From: JALZKA01 sp963786495
GTDB taxonomy: Bacteria > Actinomycetota > Thermoleophilia > Solirubrobacterales > 70-9
DNA: 64,000 bases
Assembly: GCA_963786495.1 (NCBI GenBank)
Contig: CAWAZL010000006.1
Coordinates: 62,001-126,000 of the forward strand
Direction: 5' to 3'
A program made the translations under genes and the position numbers. Below are positions 8,659-16,732 of the stretch, piece after piece (within the stretch, counting starts at the first letter, position 1; every line of letters begins with the position of its first letter). Below the pieces are notes generated by a model that was not told the origin of the DNA, ran no database searches, and worked only from the letters and a program-made list of their open reading frames with translations.

Positions 8659-8696
8659 GGGGGTTCCTTTGGTTGAGTCCTAAGTTCGAGGTGGCG

Positions 8697-8939
8697 CTAG
8701 CCCTGGAGTGCTGTGGCCGAGCCGCGGCCGAGGCGGGGCACGGCGTGCTCGCCGGGCGATGCTTCGCGCATCGAGCTCATGAAGCGGTCCAGGTCATCGC
8801 GGTGGTAGCGGCGCTGGCCGCCGGGCGTGCGATAGACGGCGACGAGGCCGTCGTTCGACCACTTGCGAAGCGAAGCGGCGCTCACCCCTACGTAGTCAGC
8901 GGCTTGCCCCACATTGAGCAGCCTTGCCGTGATCTCCAT
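8697..8939 (-). CDS. Small MerR/BldC-like helix-turn-helix protein
   Basis: This 80-residue protein is almost all a winged-helix MerR-type DNA-binding domain: LLNVGQAADYVGVSAASLRK (turn and recognition helix) followed by the wing TPGGQRRYHRDDLDRF. It lacks an effector or long dimerisation domain, as in BldC of Streptomyces. AGGAGGG stands 8 nt before ATG 8939, one of the clearest ribosome-binding sites in the window. It heads a probable operon with the HD-GYP gene, and the 184 bp upstream contain an inverted TTGAGC-type repeat. BldC itself controls development; a role here is inference. Confidence 0.8.
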   Translation of the reverse strand: MEITARLLNVGQAADYVGVSAASLRKWSNDGLVAVYRTPGGQRRYHRDDLDRFMSSMREASPGEHAVPRLGRGSATALQG

Positions 8940-9021
8940 GTCCGTGCCCTCCTAGGCGCAGGGCCGGCGGTCCCTTGGAAAACCGGCCCAAACTTGACGT
9001 TTGCCTAGAGAACTTCGGGTG

Positions 9022-9064
9022 CTTGAGCGCCCGTGGCAACGCTTTTCAAGCCTGCGCTCAAGCG
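9022..9064. promoter_or_regulatory. Inverted repeat upstream of the BldC-like/HD-GYP operon
   Basis: GCTTGAGCGC at 9022-9031 and GCGCTCAAGC at 9055-9064 are perfect 10-bp inverted copies flanking CGCTTTTCAAG. The TTGAGC core and CGCTTTT also occur in the control regions at 7000 and 9960. Confidence 0.45.
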
Positions 9065-9123
9065 ATGCGCAGCTTCAGCGGGTCAAACCTGCGCACGACG
9101 CACAGGGTGCACCGAACCTTGCG

Positions 9124-9948
9124 CTACGCCAGGTCGAGTGCTGCGATGAGGAGCGTGGCCGCTTCGCCTGGGCGGTTGCCCAGGGCGGGCATCCCGTTCT
9201 TGCCGCCAACGAGGCGCGCCGAGCGATACGAGAAGGGTGCGGCGCCCGATGTGCGCATTGCGCGGCGGAGCGGTTCGCCGAGTACATCCAAGCGCGCCTC
9301 TGCGCCGCAAATGACGACGGCAACGGGGTTGAGCGCCCGCAGAGCTGTCGAGTACCGGCGTTCGGCAAGATCGGCGGAAAGGAGCAAAGCGCGAAGGCCG
9401 GCTCTGCGGAGGCAAAGCTCGAGCGCCTGGGCGTGGACCGCCTCGGGGCTCAGCGCCGGACCGGAATCAAGCAGAAGCACGCCCTGGGGGCGGCTGGCGG
9501 GCGGCGCGAGCCTGCGGGCCCCGTGGAGCCAGCCCGTCGCCCAGCGGCACGCCCACTCAAGCTCGGCCTCGCCGTTGGAGCGGGCGGACGCCGTGTCGAG
9601 CGCCGGCAGTAGGACCTCCTCGAGCGTGCGCTCGAGCGTCCTGACGGCAAGGCTCTCCTCCAGCTCGCGGTCCGCGCTGCGCTCGTCGAAGCGATCGAAG
9701 GCGCCCAGGAGGCGCGCGGGCGAAGAGGGACCGCGCCCGCGGCGGCGGGCCACCTCGACCGCTGAAGAGATGTTGTTCGTCTCGCGCAGAGCGTCGCGGA
9801 GCGCCTCGATCTCAGTCAGGTCGTAATGGCGGTGATTGCCCTCGGTGCGCCTCGGTTGCGGGTAGCCCAGGCGTCGTTCCCACGTGCGAAGCGTGGACGG
9901 GCTGACGCCGAGCATCTCGGCGGCAGCGGAGGTGCGGATACCGCTCAT
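9124..9948 (-). CDS. MerR regulator with degenerate CarH/LitR-like cobalamin-binding domain
   Basis: The protein has 274 residues. Residues 1-70 form a MerR winged helix (AAAEMLGVSPSTLRTWERRL, then EGNHRHYDLTEIEAL). Residues about 95-170 are helical, and about 175-270 look like a Rossmann-type B12-binding fold (GVLLLDSGPALSPEAVHAQA, ALNPVAVVICG). The order matches CarH/LitR, which repress via adenosylcobalamin and respond to light. However, the DxHxxG ligand His is not in place (SPEAVH instead) and the W...EH pocket is not evident, so it may not bind B12. ATG 9948 lacks a ribosome-binding site. Its upstream motif is shared with the MFS gene, suggesting autoregulation. Confidence 0.75.
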   Translation of the reverse strand: MSGIRTSAAAEMLGVSPSTLRTWERRLGYPQPRRTEGNHRHYDLTEIEALRDALRETNNISSAVEVARRRGRGPSSPARLLGAFDRFDERSADRELEESLAVRTLERTLEEVLLPALDTASARSNGEAELEWACRWATGWLHGARRLAPPASRPQGVLLLDSGPALSPEAVHAQALELCLRRAGLRALLLSADLAERRYSTALRALNPVAVVICGAEARLDVLGEPLRRAMRTSGAAPFSYRSARLVGGKNGMPALGNRPGEAATLLIAALDLA

Positions 9949-9958
9949 ATAGGAGTTG

Positions 9959-9984
9959 TCGCGCTTTTGGCGACTTTTCTCAAG
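9959..9984 (-). promoter_or_regulatory. Candidate autoregulatory operator of the MerR gene
   Basis: The segment TCGCGCTTTTGGCGACTTTT followed by CTCAAG lies 11-36 nt upstream of the start and matches most positions of 6994-7020 ahead of the MFS gene. Confidence 0.45.
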
Positions 9985-10046
9985 TCTGGGCCGGGTTCTC
10001 GCTACGGATCTTGCAGCGAGAGAACCGGCACATGCCGCTTTCGCAC

Positions 10047-11021
10047 CTAAAGGTGCTCTTTGACAACTACCGACGCAATTGCGATTCCGCGCCCGCCTGC
10101 GCGGGCGTCCCAGGCGGCTACTTCGGCGGCCTCGCGAATCTGATCCGGCGAGTTGCCGTGAAGTGGGCACGAGGCAAGGCCCACCGCGACCTCCACCCGC
10201 GGGCCCCGTCCGATCTGGGAACGCTCGACCACGTCGGAGACGGCGGTTGCCAGCTCGACTGCGCCTGCCGCCTCTGCGCCGGGGATCACAGCGAGAAGCT
10301 GCCCGAAGCCGGTGCGGAACGCCCGCTCGCGCCCTCCGAGCTGGCCATCGAGGATCCCGGCGACCGCGTCCACCATCCGCCCGGCGGCCTCCGCGCCGTA
10401 GCCCTTGGAGATCCGCTCGACGCCCTCGACCTCGAAGTGGGCGATCGCGAAGGGCGTCCCGGTGCGCCGCTCCTCGGCCACGAGGGTCGCGAGCCAGGCG
10501 TCCGGAGGCTCGGGCTCGGCGCCGGGATGCTCGGGCGCGGACGGGGCTTCGGCGTGCACACCCGGCGCCGAAGCGCGCTCGGTACCAACGAGTGATTCCA
10601 TCGCGGCAGCCTGGACGGCTCCGAAAACTTCAGCCAGGCGCGTGACTGCGCGCGTGAACTCCCGCCGGTCCCGCTCGGGTAGCTCGCGGTCAAGCGCTTC
10701 GATCAGGAGCGTCTGGAGCGCCGCGAACTCGCCCGGGAGGCGCTTAAGGAGCGCTTCGGGGTCCCGCTCGGCGGCAAGCGATGCCGCGCGCTCGAGCGCG
10801 GCGGGGGAGAGCCGCAGCTCTCGCGCTGCTCCGGGGTCCGAGAGGAGGCCGAGGATCTCGGCGATCAACGGCGCCGCCTCGTGGGAGATCCAGCCGAGGG
10901 GCAGGGTGTCCACCTCGTCGAGCGGGCTGCGCTCGATGACTTCGAGCAGCCAGTTCTTCGCGAGTCGCTCCCAAGCAGCAGGCGATCGCGCGATCTCGGC
11001 GCCTGGCGATTGCCCGTTCAT
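10047..11021 (-). CDS. Degenerate GGDEF-domain protein
   Basis: The 324-residue cytoplasmic protein has an all-helical N-terminal half (about 15-150; WERLAKNWLLEVIE), loosely like RsbR-type sensor modules. A GGDEF-like domain (about 175-318) follows: FAIAHFEVEGVERISKGYG, then GFGQLLAVIPG where GG(D/E)EF should be, and VAVGLASCPLHG. The active-site loop reads GFGQL, so diguanylate cyclase activity is unlikely; it may bind nucleotide or signal by interaction. It is divergent from the SpoIIE-type phosphatase gene with 70 bp between them and close to an HD-GYP protein, so a shared signalling role is plausible. Confidence 0.8.
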   Translation of the reverse strand: MNGQSPGAEIARSPAAWERLAKNWLLEVIERSPLDEVDTLPLGWISHEAAPLIAEILGLLSDPGAARELRLSPAALERAASLAAERDPEALLKRLPGEFAALQTLLIEALDRELPERDRREFTRAVTRLAEVFGAVQAAAMESLVGTERASAPGVHAEAPSAPEHPGAEPEPPDAWLATLVAEERRTGTPFAIAHFEVEGVERISKGYGAEAAGRMVDAVAGILDGQLGGRERAFRTGFGQLLAVIPGAEAAGAVELATAVSDVVERSQIGRGPRVEVAVGLASCPLHGNSPDQIREAAEVAAWDARAGGRGIAIASVVVKEHL

Positions 11022-11079
11022 CTCTGACCAAGCTAATTCACGTCCCGGCGGGAGCTGCGTGCCGGCGCGGGGGCACGTT

Positions 11080-11085
11080 TAGAAT
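11080..11085 (+). promoter_or_regulatory. -10 box TAGAAT, leaderless start
   Basis: TAGAAT is followed by 6 nt and the GTG at 11092, indicating a leaderless mRNA for the phosphatase-STAS operon. Confidence 0.6.
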
Positions 11086-11091
11086 CGTCTC

Positions 11092-12321
11092 GTGGCAGAT
11101 CGAGGGTGGAGAGAGGGGGAGGACCCGAACTTGCCGGAGGGCGGACCGTCCGATCCTGGCGGCGACGCGATCCTGGGCGCGGCGCTCGAAGGCCTGCGCC
11201 GGGCCGCCGAGGAGGTCGAGGTCGAGCGCTCGACCGCGGAAACCCTTCAGCGGAGTCTGCTGCGCGAGCGGCTCCCCGATGTGCCCGGCCTCCGGCTCGC
11301 CGCGCGCTACCTGCCCGGCTCGGGCGAGGCGCGGATCGGCGGCGACTGGTACGACGCGATCCCACTGCGCGATGGGCGAGTGGGCCTGGTTATCGGCGAC
11401 GTTGTCGGGCGCGGCATCGAGGCGGCGGCCCGCATGGCCCACCTCCAGAGCGCGGTGCGCGCTTACGCCCTCGAAGGCCTTCGGCCCTCGCTCATCCTGG
11501 AGCGCATGAACGGCTTCGTCCAGGAGCTGGAGAGCCGCGGGACGGCGACCCTTCTTCTCGCCGTCGTCGATCCTGATGCCGAGACGGTCCGCCTGGCGTC
11601 GGCCGGCCATCCGCCTCCGCTCATCGTCGACCCGGACGGGAACTCGAGCTTCGCCGAGGGCCCCGCGGGCAACCCGCTCGGCGCCTCGCTCTTCCCCAGC
11701 TACGACGAGACGGTGATGGCGATGCCGACCGGGTCGGCGCTCGTGCTCTACACGGACGGCATCGTCGAGCGTCCCGACCAGCCCCTCGACGTCGGCATGG
11801 AGATCCTGGCCGACCTGGGCCTGAGCCTTCCCGACGAGCCCGACGAGGCGTGTCGCACTTTGTTGGACCGGCTGCTTTCGGACGGACTTGCTCACGACGA
11901 TGTCGCGCTCCTCATCGCCCGCCTCGACGCCCCGCCGCTGACGCTCGACCTGGTGGTGCCGGCAGACCCGACGTCGCTCGTGGGCGTTCGCCGGGGTCTC
12001 GGCCGCTGGCTCCGCGCCATGGGCGTGGGGGATGCTGACGCGTACGAGCTGCAGGTCGCCTGCGGCGAAGCGTGCGCGAACGCGATCGCGCACGCGTATC
12101 CGCCCGGCGATGCCCACTTCGCGGTGCGCGCGGTGCGTGAGGGGTCCGAGCTTCTGATCGAGGTCGGCGACTTCGGGGCATGGCGCCCGCCGCGCGGCGG
12201 ATCGGGCGGCCGCGGGCTCGCCCTGATCGAGCAACTCACCGACTCGCTTGAGATCGACCGCGGTATCGCCGGTACGACTGTCAGGATGCGACGCAAGATG
12301 GAAGGGATGGCTCAGGTCTGA
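11092..12321 (+). CDS. SpoIIE/RsbU-type phosphatase fused to an RsbW-like HATPase domain
   Basis: The 409-residue cytoplasmic protein joins both catalytic sides of a partner switch. Residues about 45-295 form a PP2C/SpoIIE Ser phosphatase, with metal-binding GGDWYD at 83-88, GDVVGRG, ASAGHPPPL and LYTDGIVE. Residues about 300-405 form a GHKL ATPase of the anti-sigma kinase type (ACGEACANAIAHAY, GRGLALIEQL). Phosphatases of this kind dephosphorylate a STAS protein, and the kinase domain phosphorylates it. The GTG start has a -10 box 6 nt upstream. The stop overlaps the ATG of the downstream STAS gene. No sigma factor lies nearby. Confidence 0.9.
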   Translation: MADRGWREGEDPNLPEGGPSDPGGDAILGAALEGLRRAAEEVEVERSTAETLQRSLLRERLPDVPGLRLAARYLPGSGEARIGGDWYDAIPLRDGRVGLVIGDVVGRGIEAAARMAHLQSAVRAYALEGLRPSLILERMNGFVQELESRGTATLLLAVVDPDAETVRLASAGHPPPLIVDPDGNSSFAEGPAGNPLGASLFPSYDETVMAMPTGSALVLYTDGIVERPDQPLDVGMEILADLGLSLPDEPDEACRTLLDRLLSDGLAHDDVALLIARLDAPPLTLDLVVPADPTSLVGVRRGLGRWLRAMGVGDADAYELQVACGEACANAIAHAYPPGDAHFAVRAVREGSELLIEVGDFGAWRPPRGGSGGRGLALIEQLTDSLEIDRGIAGTTVRMRRKMEGMAQV

Positions 12322-12683
12322 TGCGCGACCGCCTGGCAGAGGTCGGCTTCACGGAGGCCCGCGCGGACACGATCGTCGCGTCGGTGTCCGGCGACATCGA
12401 CGGCTCGAACGCCGCCGAGCTCCGCCGCGCCGTCGCCGAGCGCGTGCCCTCGACGGCCCGCTCGCTGATCATGGACCTCACTTCGACGACCTACATCGAC
12501 TCCACGGGCGTCGAGCTCCTTTTCGAGCTCGCCCGCCGCCTATCCGCCCGCCGCCAGATCTTCACGGTTGTCGTCCCGAAGGGCTCAGGGGTCCGCAAGG
12601 TCCTCGAGCTGTGCGACATCGGAAGCGTCGCCGTCCTGGTCGAGTCCCAGGGCGACGGCCTCGAAGCAGCCGACGCGGCTTAG
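12321..12683 (+). CDS. STAS-domain anti-sigma factor antagonist
   Basis: The 120-residue single-domain STAS protein is of the SpoIIAA/RsbV type. The phosphorylatable Ser is at residue 61 in YIDSTGVELLF. It overlaps the phosphatase/kinase gene by one base (TGATG), so translation is coupled, and it is the obvious substrate of that protein. In this family the unphosphorylated form binds the anti-sigma kinase and frees a sigma factor or another partner. The target cannot be told from this window. Confidence 0.88.
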   Translation: MRDRLAEVGFTEARADTIVASVSGDIDGSNAAELRRAVAERVPSTARSLIMDLTSTTYIDSTGVELLFELARRLSARRQIFTVVVPKGSGVRKVLELCDIGSVAVLVESQGDGLEAADAA

Positions 12684-12985
12684 CGGCCTGGTGGCGCTTC
12701 GGGTTGGCGCCACTGCCGTGGCCGGAGCGCCGATCGCGTCGTGGTTCGGAGCGTCTGCGTTGGGCACCCAAGGAGGAAGGGAACATCGCCTGGGGCCGTC
12801 CGCGGATCGACTGCGGGGTTGTGTTGGCATATCCAACAGAAACCGGCACTCGATCGCCAGGCGGCTCAGCTAACCCCGCGGCCCCAAATTGCTCCCCTTT
12901 ACTGCCACGAAAGCGCAGCGCACCTCGCAGCGTCCCCAACGCCAGCCGCGCGGCAACGCACCCCGCTAGTACGACCAGTCGCGCC
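12684..12985. other. Intergenic region with one hairpin
   Basis: This 302-bp gap between convergent genes has no convincing ORF. GTGGCGC (12691-12697) pairs with GCGCCAC (12707-12713) over a 9-nt loop just after the STAS stop and could end its transcript. I see nothing else in the rest. Confidence 0.4.
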
Positions 12986-13759
12986 CTAGACGTCCAGCGT
13001 CTCGGTCCAGGAGGCCCTGAAGCGCTGGAGTGCCAGGCGGAGTGCGGCGGGGTCGGAGCCCGAGGAGATGATGTCGGCGATCCGGTTCGCGAACGCCTCG
13101 ATCAGGAGCAGCTCGCGCCGGGACGCGGGTCGGGATGGGCGGATGCCCAGGGCCAGCACGCCGGTAAGGCGGCCGCCTGACGTCATCGGAGACGCAAGGA
13201 GGGGATGCACGCCGGCCTTGGTCGCGCCGATAAGCCTTGCCCTGCGCTCAAGCGCCACGCGCCCGATGCCGGGGTCGCCAAGGGTGACTTCTGTGGGAGG
13301 GGATGCGCTGGGCCCCGCGCCGCCGGTTGCCTGAGCCGCCAGCCGCAGGAGCATGCCGCCGTCCTCGGCGCTGTAGATCGCTCCCGACTCGATGTCGGCC
13401 AGCGAGACCACGCCGGCAAGAAGCGCGGTGAGGATTGGCCCCTTCTCGAGGCCGACGGGCGCCCCCTGCGAGCTGCTGCGGGGCCGGGCGTTCTTCTCGG
13501 GTTGAGCGTCGCCAATAACGCCGGTCTCGAGCGCGAGGGCAACCGCCTGCGAGCGTGTCGAGGCGCCGAGCTTCTCCATCGCGTTCCGAACGTGGGTCCG
13601 CACGGTCTCCGGGGAGAGGACGAGGCGTTCGGCGATCGCCGCCCCTGACAAGCCCTCCGCCAGGTACCCAAGCACCTCGCGCTCACGTGCGCTCAGGGGG
13701 CGAGATCCGGCGCCGGGCGCCCGGAGCGGCGAGACCCTTTCAGGTTTGGAATCAGACAT
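12986..13759 (-). CDS. LuxR-type HTH regulator with C-terminal GAF-like domain
   Basis: The protein has 257 residues. A LuxR/NarL helix-turn-helix lies near the N-terminus (about 20-80; LSAREREVLGYLAEGLSGAA and SPETVRTHVRNAMEKLGA). About 150 residues resembling a GAF sensor follow (ADIESGAIYSAEDGGMLLRL, then GVHPLLASPMTSGGRLTGVL). This is the reverse of the usual domain order. ATG 13759 is the conservative start; GTG codons at 13777 and further upstream are alternatives. It is divergent from the LPFTG protein gene, and the palindrome at 13844-13860 lies between them. Ligand and targets are unknown. Confidence 0.8.
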   Translation of the reverse strand: MSDSKPERVSPLRAPGAGSRPLSAREREVLGYLAEGLSGAAIAERLVLSPETVRTHVRNAMEKLGASTRSQAVALALETGVIGDAQPEKNARPRSSSQGAPVGLEKGPILTALLAGVVSLADIESGAIYSAEDGGMLLRLAAQATGGAGPSASPPTEVTLGDPGIGRVALERRARLIGATKAGVHPLLASPMTSGGRLTGVLALGIRPSRPASRRELLLIEAFANRIADIISSGSDPAALRLALQRFRASWTETLDV

Positions 13760-13843
13760 GGAAATCGGCCGGGCCACGGGTAGCGTCGGTTCTTCAAATT
13801 CCCCCACAGTTTCGACAGTAGCACTAACCGATTTGTGGTAATG

Positions 13844-13860
13844 CCACTCACGCCGAGTGG
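13844..13860. promoter_or_regulatory. Palindrome CCACTC-N5-GAGTGG
   Basis: A perfect 6-bp inverted repeat lies in the divergent region between the LuxR-GAF gene and the LPFTG gene. The size fits a LuxR-type operator. Confidence 0.35.
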
Positions 13861-13920
13861 GGAGAATCAGCCCGAGAAGGGGTGAAAGCCTTAAGGGAAA
13901 GGGCAACCATCGCCGAAGAC

Positions 13921-14187
13921 ATGATTCGCGCAACACGCATAACACTCGTGGGGCTAATCGCCTCGGTATCCCTGTTCTTCGCGGGCGCACCCGCTGCCAA
14001 CGCCGCCGACTGCGGAACGTTCGGTCCTACCCAGGACCAGTACTGCCCGCCCACCCCGATCACCGGCGGTGGTGACCCGCTGCCGTTCACCGGCTTTGAC
14101 GTTGGGCTCGCCGCACTTGCGGCCGTGGCGCTCGTGGGCGCCGGCATCGGCTTGCATCGCGCCGCGAGGACAGACGAGGGAACTTGA
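13921..14187 (+). CDS. Short LPFTG-anchored surface protein (paralog 1)
   Basis: The 88-residue sortase substrate has a signal peptide (ITLVGLIASVSLFFAGAPAA, cleavage near ANA-AD), a mature exposed part of only about 25 residues (PTQDQYCPP, then a GGG linker), LPFTG at 54-58, a membrane helix and a charged tail. It shares the layout DQY..PP...GGG...PLPFTGFDV with the protein at 27204. A GTG at 13882 could add 13 residues, but ATG 13921 gives a normal signal peptide. The last codons overlap the TTG start of the PAS-LuxR gene, so expression of the two is coupled. Function is unknown. Confidence 0.8.
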   Translation: MIRATRITLVGLIASVSLFFAGAPAANAADCGTFGPTQDQYCPPTPITGGGDPLPFTGFDVGLAALAAVALVGAGIGLHRAARTDEGT

Positions 14188-14681
14188 GCAAACGGTTCCG
14201 GGCTGCCGAGGGGGGATCGCCCGCTGCCGTGACTCCAGATAGCTCAATCGCAACCGAAGGGCCGCCGGTCCTGATCGTCGACGCTGCCCAGCGCTGCGTC
14301 GAGGTGAACGACGCCGCGTCCCGCATGCTCGGCTTGTCGCGAGCGGAGATCGTCGGCCGTAGCGTGGAGTCACTCAACCTCCCTGAAGGGCACCTCCTGG
14401 TGTTGCCGCGCATTGAGGACGAGCAAGCCGCGGGCGGCTGGGCAGCTCGCAAGCCGCAGGACAGCGACCGCCCGAAGGGCAGGCAGCCCTCGCGCCGCGA
14501 GCGTGAGATCCTGGGACTCTTGGCGGGCGGCTCAACCGATGCGCAGATCGCAGAGGTCCTGGAGCTTTCGCCTGCGACAGTTCAGACGCATGTGAGGAAC
14601 GCCAAGGCGAAGCTTGGCGCCCGCACGCGCGCCCAGGCTGTTGCTCTGGCGCTCGTCAGCGGCCTGATCGAGATGGACTAG
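14184..14681 (+). CDS. PAS-LuxR transcription regulator
   Basis: The 165-residue protein starts at TTG 14184, overlapping the LPFTG gene stop (TTGA), with GAGGGA just upstream. Residues about 25-75 form a truncated PAS-like fold (PVLIVDAAQRCVEVNDAASR, then GLSRAEIVGRSVESL). Residues about 100-160 are a LuxR HTH (REREILGLLAGGSTDAQIAE, LSPATVQTHVRNAKAKLGA). The HTH is close to those at 12986, 30005 and 31079. It probably senses a small signal and regulates together with the surface protein. Its stop TAG shares the palindrome CTAG with the stop of the convergent ligase gene. Confidence 0.85.
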   Translation: MSKRFRAAEGGSPAAVTPDSSIATEGPPVLIVDAAQRCVEVNDAASRMLGLSRAEIVGRSVESLNLPEGHLLVLPRIEDEQAAGGWAARKPQDSDRPKGRQPSRREREILGLLAGGSTDAQIAEVLELSPATVQTHVRNAKAKLGARTRAQAVALALVSGLIEMD

Positions 14682-16666
14682 CGCCCACGGCGCTCGGACC
14701 GGTCGATTCGCTCGCGGATCTCCTCGATCCGGGGATCGAGCGGGTTCAGCTCCGTGACGACGGCAAGCTCCGTCCGAGCCTGCGCCGGGTCCAACTTGGA
14801 ATAAATGAGCGCAAGGAAGAAGTGGCCGACGTACTCCTCCGGTCGTTTGCGGATTGCTTCGCGAAAGGCCTCGATGGCTCGTTCCTTGTCCTTCAGCGCG
14901 AGCGCGATCGAGCCCTCCGTCAGCGCGGGCAGGTCGGACAGCGGGTTCAGGTCCCGCGCGAGAGCAAGGTCGTCGTAAGCCTGTTGTGTGTCCGACCGGA
15001 AAGTGTCGATCGATCTGTCGACGAGGCGTTCGGAGAGGAACGGGGGGATCAGCGAGACGACGAAGACGGCGAGGACGATCAGGACCACGCGCCTGCCGGG
15101 AGGCGCGTCGGTGCGCTCAGGCATCAGAAGCGCCGGCGCGGCCGCCGCGCCAAGCAAGGCCAGCGCGGGACCGGTTACGGCCGGGAACGGCCAGAACCAG
15201 TCGAGCGAAGCGTGCGTGAGCCAGTAGGCGCCGGCGGCGAGCGCCCCGCACGACAGCTGGGCTGAGGAAGGGCCAAGGCTCCTGGCCCGCCAGGCGCCGG
15301 CGAAAGCGCCCACCATGGCGAGAACGAAAAGCCCAAGCCCGACGATCCCGAGCTCCGACAACATCTCCAGCTCGACAGAGTGAGCGTCGCGCGCGAGCTG
15401 GTTGGGATCCTCGCGCTCCTGGTTGTACCGGAACTGGAAGCCGCCGCCGCCTTCGCCGAAGACGAGGTCGTCGCCGGCGACCAGCAGCGCAACCCTCCAT
15501 ACCTCCGAGCGGTTCGACCCGGCGTTGAGCGTGAACCGGCTCGACTCCTCGGTCAGGTCGGGCTCCCCGCCGAGAAACTCGTCGAACTTGTCTCCCGCCA
15601 GCGAGAACGGGTTCCCAACCGCGATCGTCACCACGGCAAACCCCAGGGCGACGAACGCTGCCGCTCCGGCCCAGGACCTCGCGGGAGTTGCCCAGGCCGG
15701 ACGCTCGACCTCTGGGTGGAAGCGGGTGACGAAGAAGCCGAGCAGACAGGAGGCCGCGAGCCCCGCGAGCCCCCAGGCGCCCGCGGCGTTGAGCTCGCCC
15801 ACGGTGCCGCCCAGCCCGGCGGACGTCTTCGCCGCTTGGTACAGATCGCTGGCGAGGAAGAAGCAGGGGATGGCGGGCAGGACGGCGGCGAACCGGCTCA
15901 GGGTCGTCAGCCGTGCGGGCGAGGTCGCGAACAAGACGACCAAGCCGGCCGCGAACCCCAGGATCGCTCCGCGGCTTTGGCACAGGATCGCGAGCTCGAG
16001 GCAAGCAGTGGCCGTAACGAACGCGAGCACCCGTACCGCGCGATGAGCTTTGCGCGACGCGGACAGGCACAAAGACGGCCAGAACGCGATCAGGAAGAAC
16101 GCGGCCGTGGCGTTGCGGTAGCCAAGGGGAAATTCAAGCGTCCCGTCCTGGTCGAGGACCGTGGGTGGATCGTTGGTGACGAAGAGGGAGATCAACGTCA
16201 CCAGGCCGACGACGCCCGCCGCACCCACCACCGGGAGCACGGAGAGCTCCATGCGCCGGCCGAGGAGCGAGCAGCCCCACACGCCCAGTCCGAAGCAGAG
16301 CGCGTACCCGATCATCCGCTGGGCGTCCTCGACGGCGATGTCAGGCGTCGGCGACCACAGGGCGGACGCGAGGCTCCAGGTGGCAAGGCCGACGAGGGAG
16401 AGGAGGCACATCCTGGCCGGGCCCGACAGGGCGAGGCTCGCGCGCCACGGCGCAGTCGCGAGCATGATCAGCGTGCCGGCCCCGAGCAACGCCACCCCCG
16501 GGTACATGACCGTCCCGAAATAGGCCCCGAACTTGAGCGCCCACCACGCGAACGTTCCGCCTAGGAGGCCGAGCGCAAAACACGCGGCGAGCGCGGTCCA
16601 CCTGCGCTCGGCGATTTCGGCCCGGCTTGTATCCGCCCCCTGGCCGGGCTCTGAGTCGGCCGCCAT
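14678..16666 (-). CDS. O-antigen ligase/Wzy-like membrane protein with C-terminal TPR
   Basis: The 662-residue protein has about 12-14 membrane segments, a large extracytoplasmic loop rich in acidic residues (DEFLGGEPDLTEESSRFTLN), a WaaL/Wzy-type core (SRGAILGFAAGL; FGEGGGGFQFRYN) and a C-terminal tetratricopeptide-like region (about 575-655; ALKDKERAIEAFREAIRKRP). Relatives polymerise or ligate surface polysaccharides. ATG 16666 is supported by TACCTT 7 nt upstream; ATG 16714 is an alternative. With the Wzz-like protein and the sugar transferase at 35211 it suggests exopolysaccharide production, although the genes are scattered. Confidence 0.85.
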   Translation of the reverse strand: MAADSEPGQGADTSRAEIAERRWTALAACFALGLLGGTFAWWALKFGAYFGTVMYPGVALLGAGTLIMLATAPWRASLALSGPARMCLLSLVGLATWSLASALWSPTPDIAVEDAQRMIGYALCFGLGVWGCSLLGRRMELSVLPVVGAAGVVGLVTLISLFVTNDPPTVLDQDGTLEFPLGYRNATAAFFLIAFWPSLCLSASRKAHRAVRVLAFVTATACLELAILCQSRGAILGFAAGLVVLFATSPARLTTLSRFAAVLPAIPCFFLASDLYQAAKTSAGLGGTVGELNAAGAWGLAGLAASCLLGFFVTRFHPEVERPAWATPARSWAGAAAFVALGFAVVTIAVGNPFSLAGDKFDEFLGGEPDLTEESSRFTLNAGSNRSEVWRVALLVAGDDLVFGEGGGGFQFRYNQEREDPNQLARDAHSVELEMLSELGIVGLGLFVLAMVGAFAGAWRARSLGPSSAQLSCGALAAGAYWLTHASLDWFWPFPAVTGPALALLGAAAAPALLMPERTDAPPGRRVVLIVLAVFVVSLIPPFLSERLVDRSIDTFRSDTQQAYDDLALARDLNPLSDLPALTEGSIALALKDKERAIEAFREAIRKRPEEYVGHFFLALIYSKLDPAQARTELAVVTELNPLDPRIEEIRERIDRSERRGR

Positions 16667-16673
16667 GGGCACC

Positions 16674-16679
16674 AAGGTA
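16674..16679 (-). promoter_or_regulatory. -10 box TACCTT, leaderless start
   Basis: On the minus strand TACCTT is followed by 7 nt and the ATG at 16666. It also marks that ATG as the start. Confidence 0.5.
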
Positions 16680-16732
16680 GCTCTCGGAACGGCCGTTTCG
16701 ACGGCCGATGCCATCGGTAGGGTCGGCGAGCC

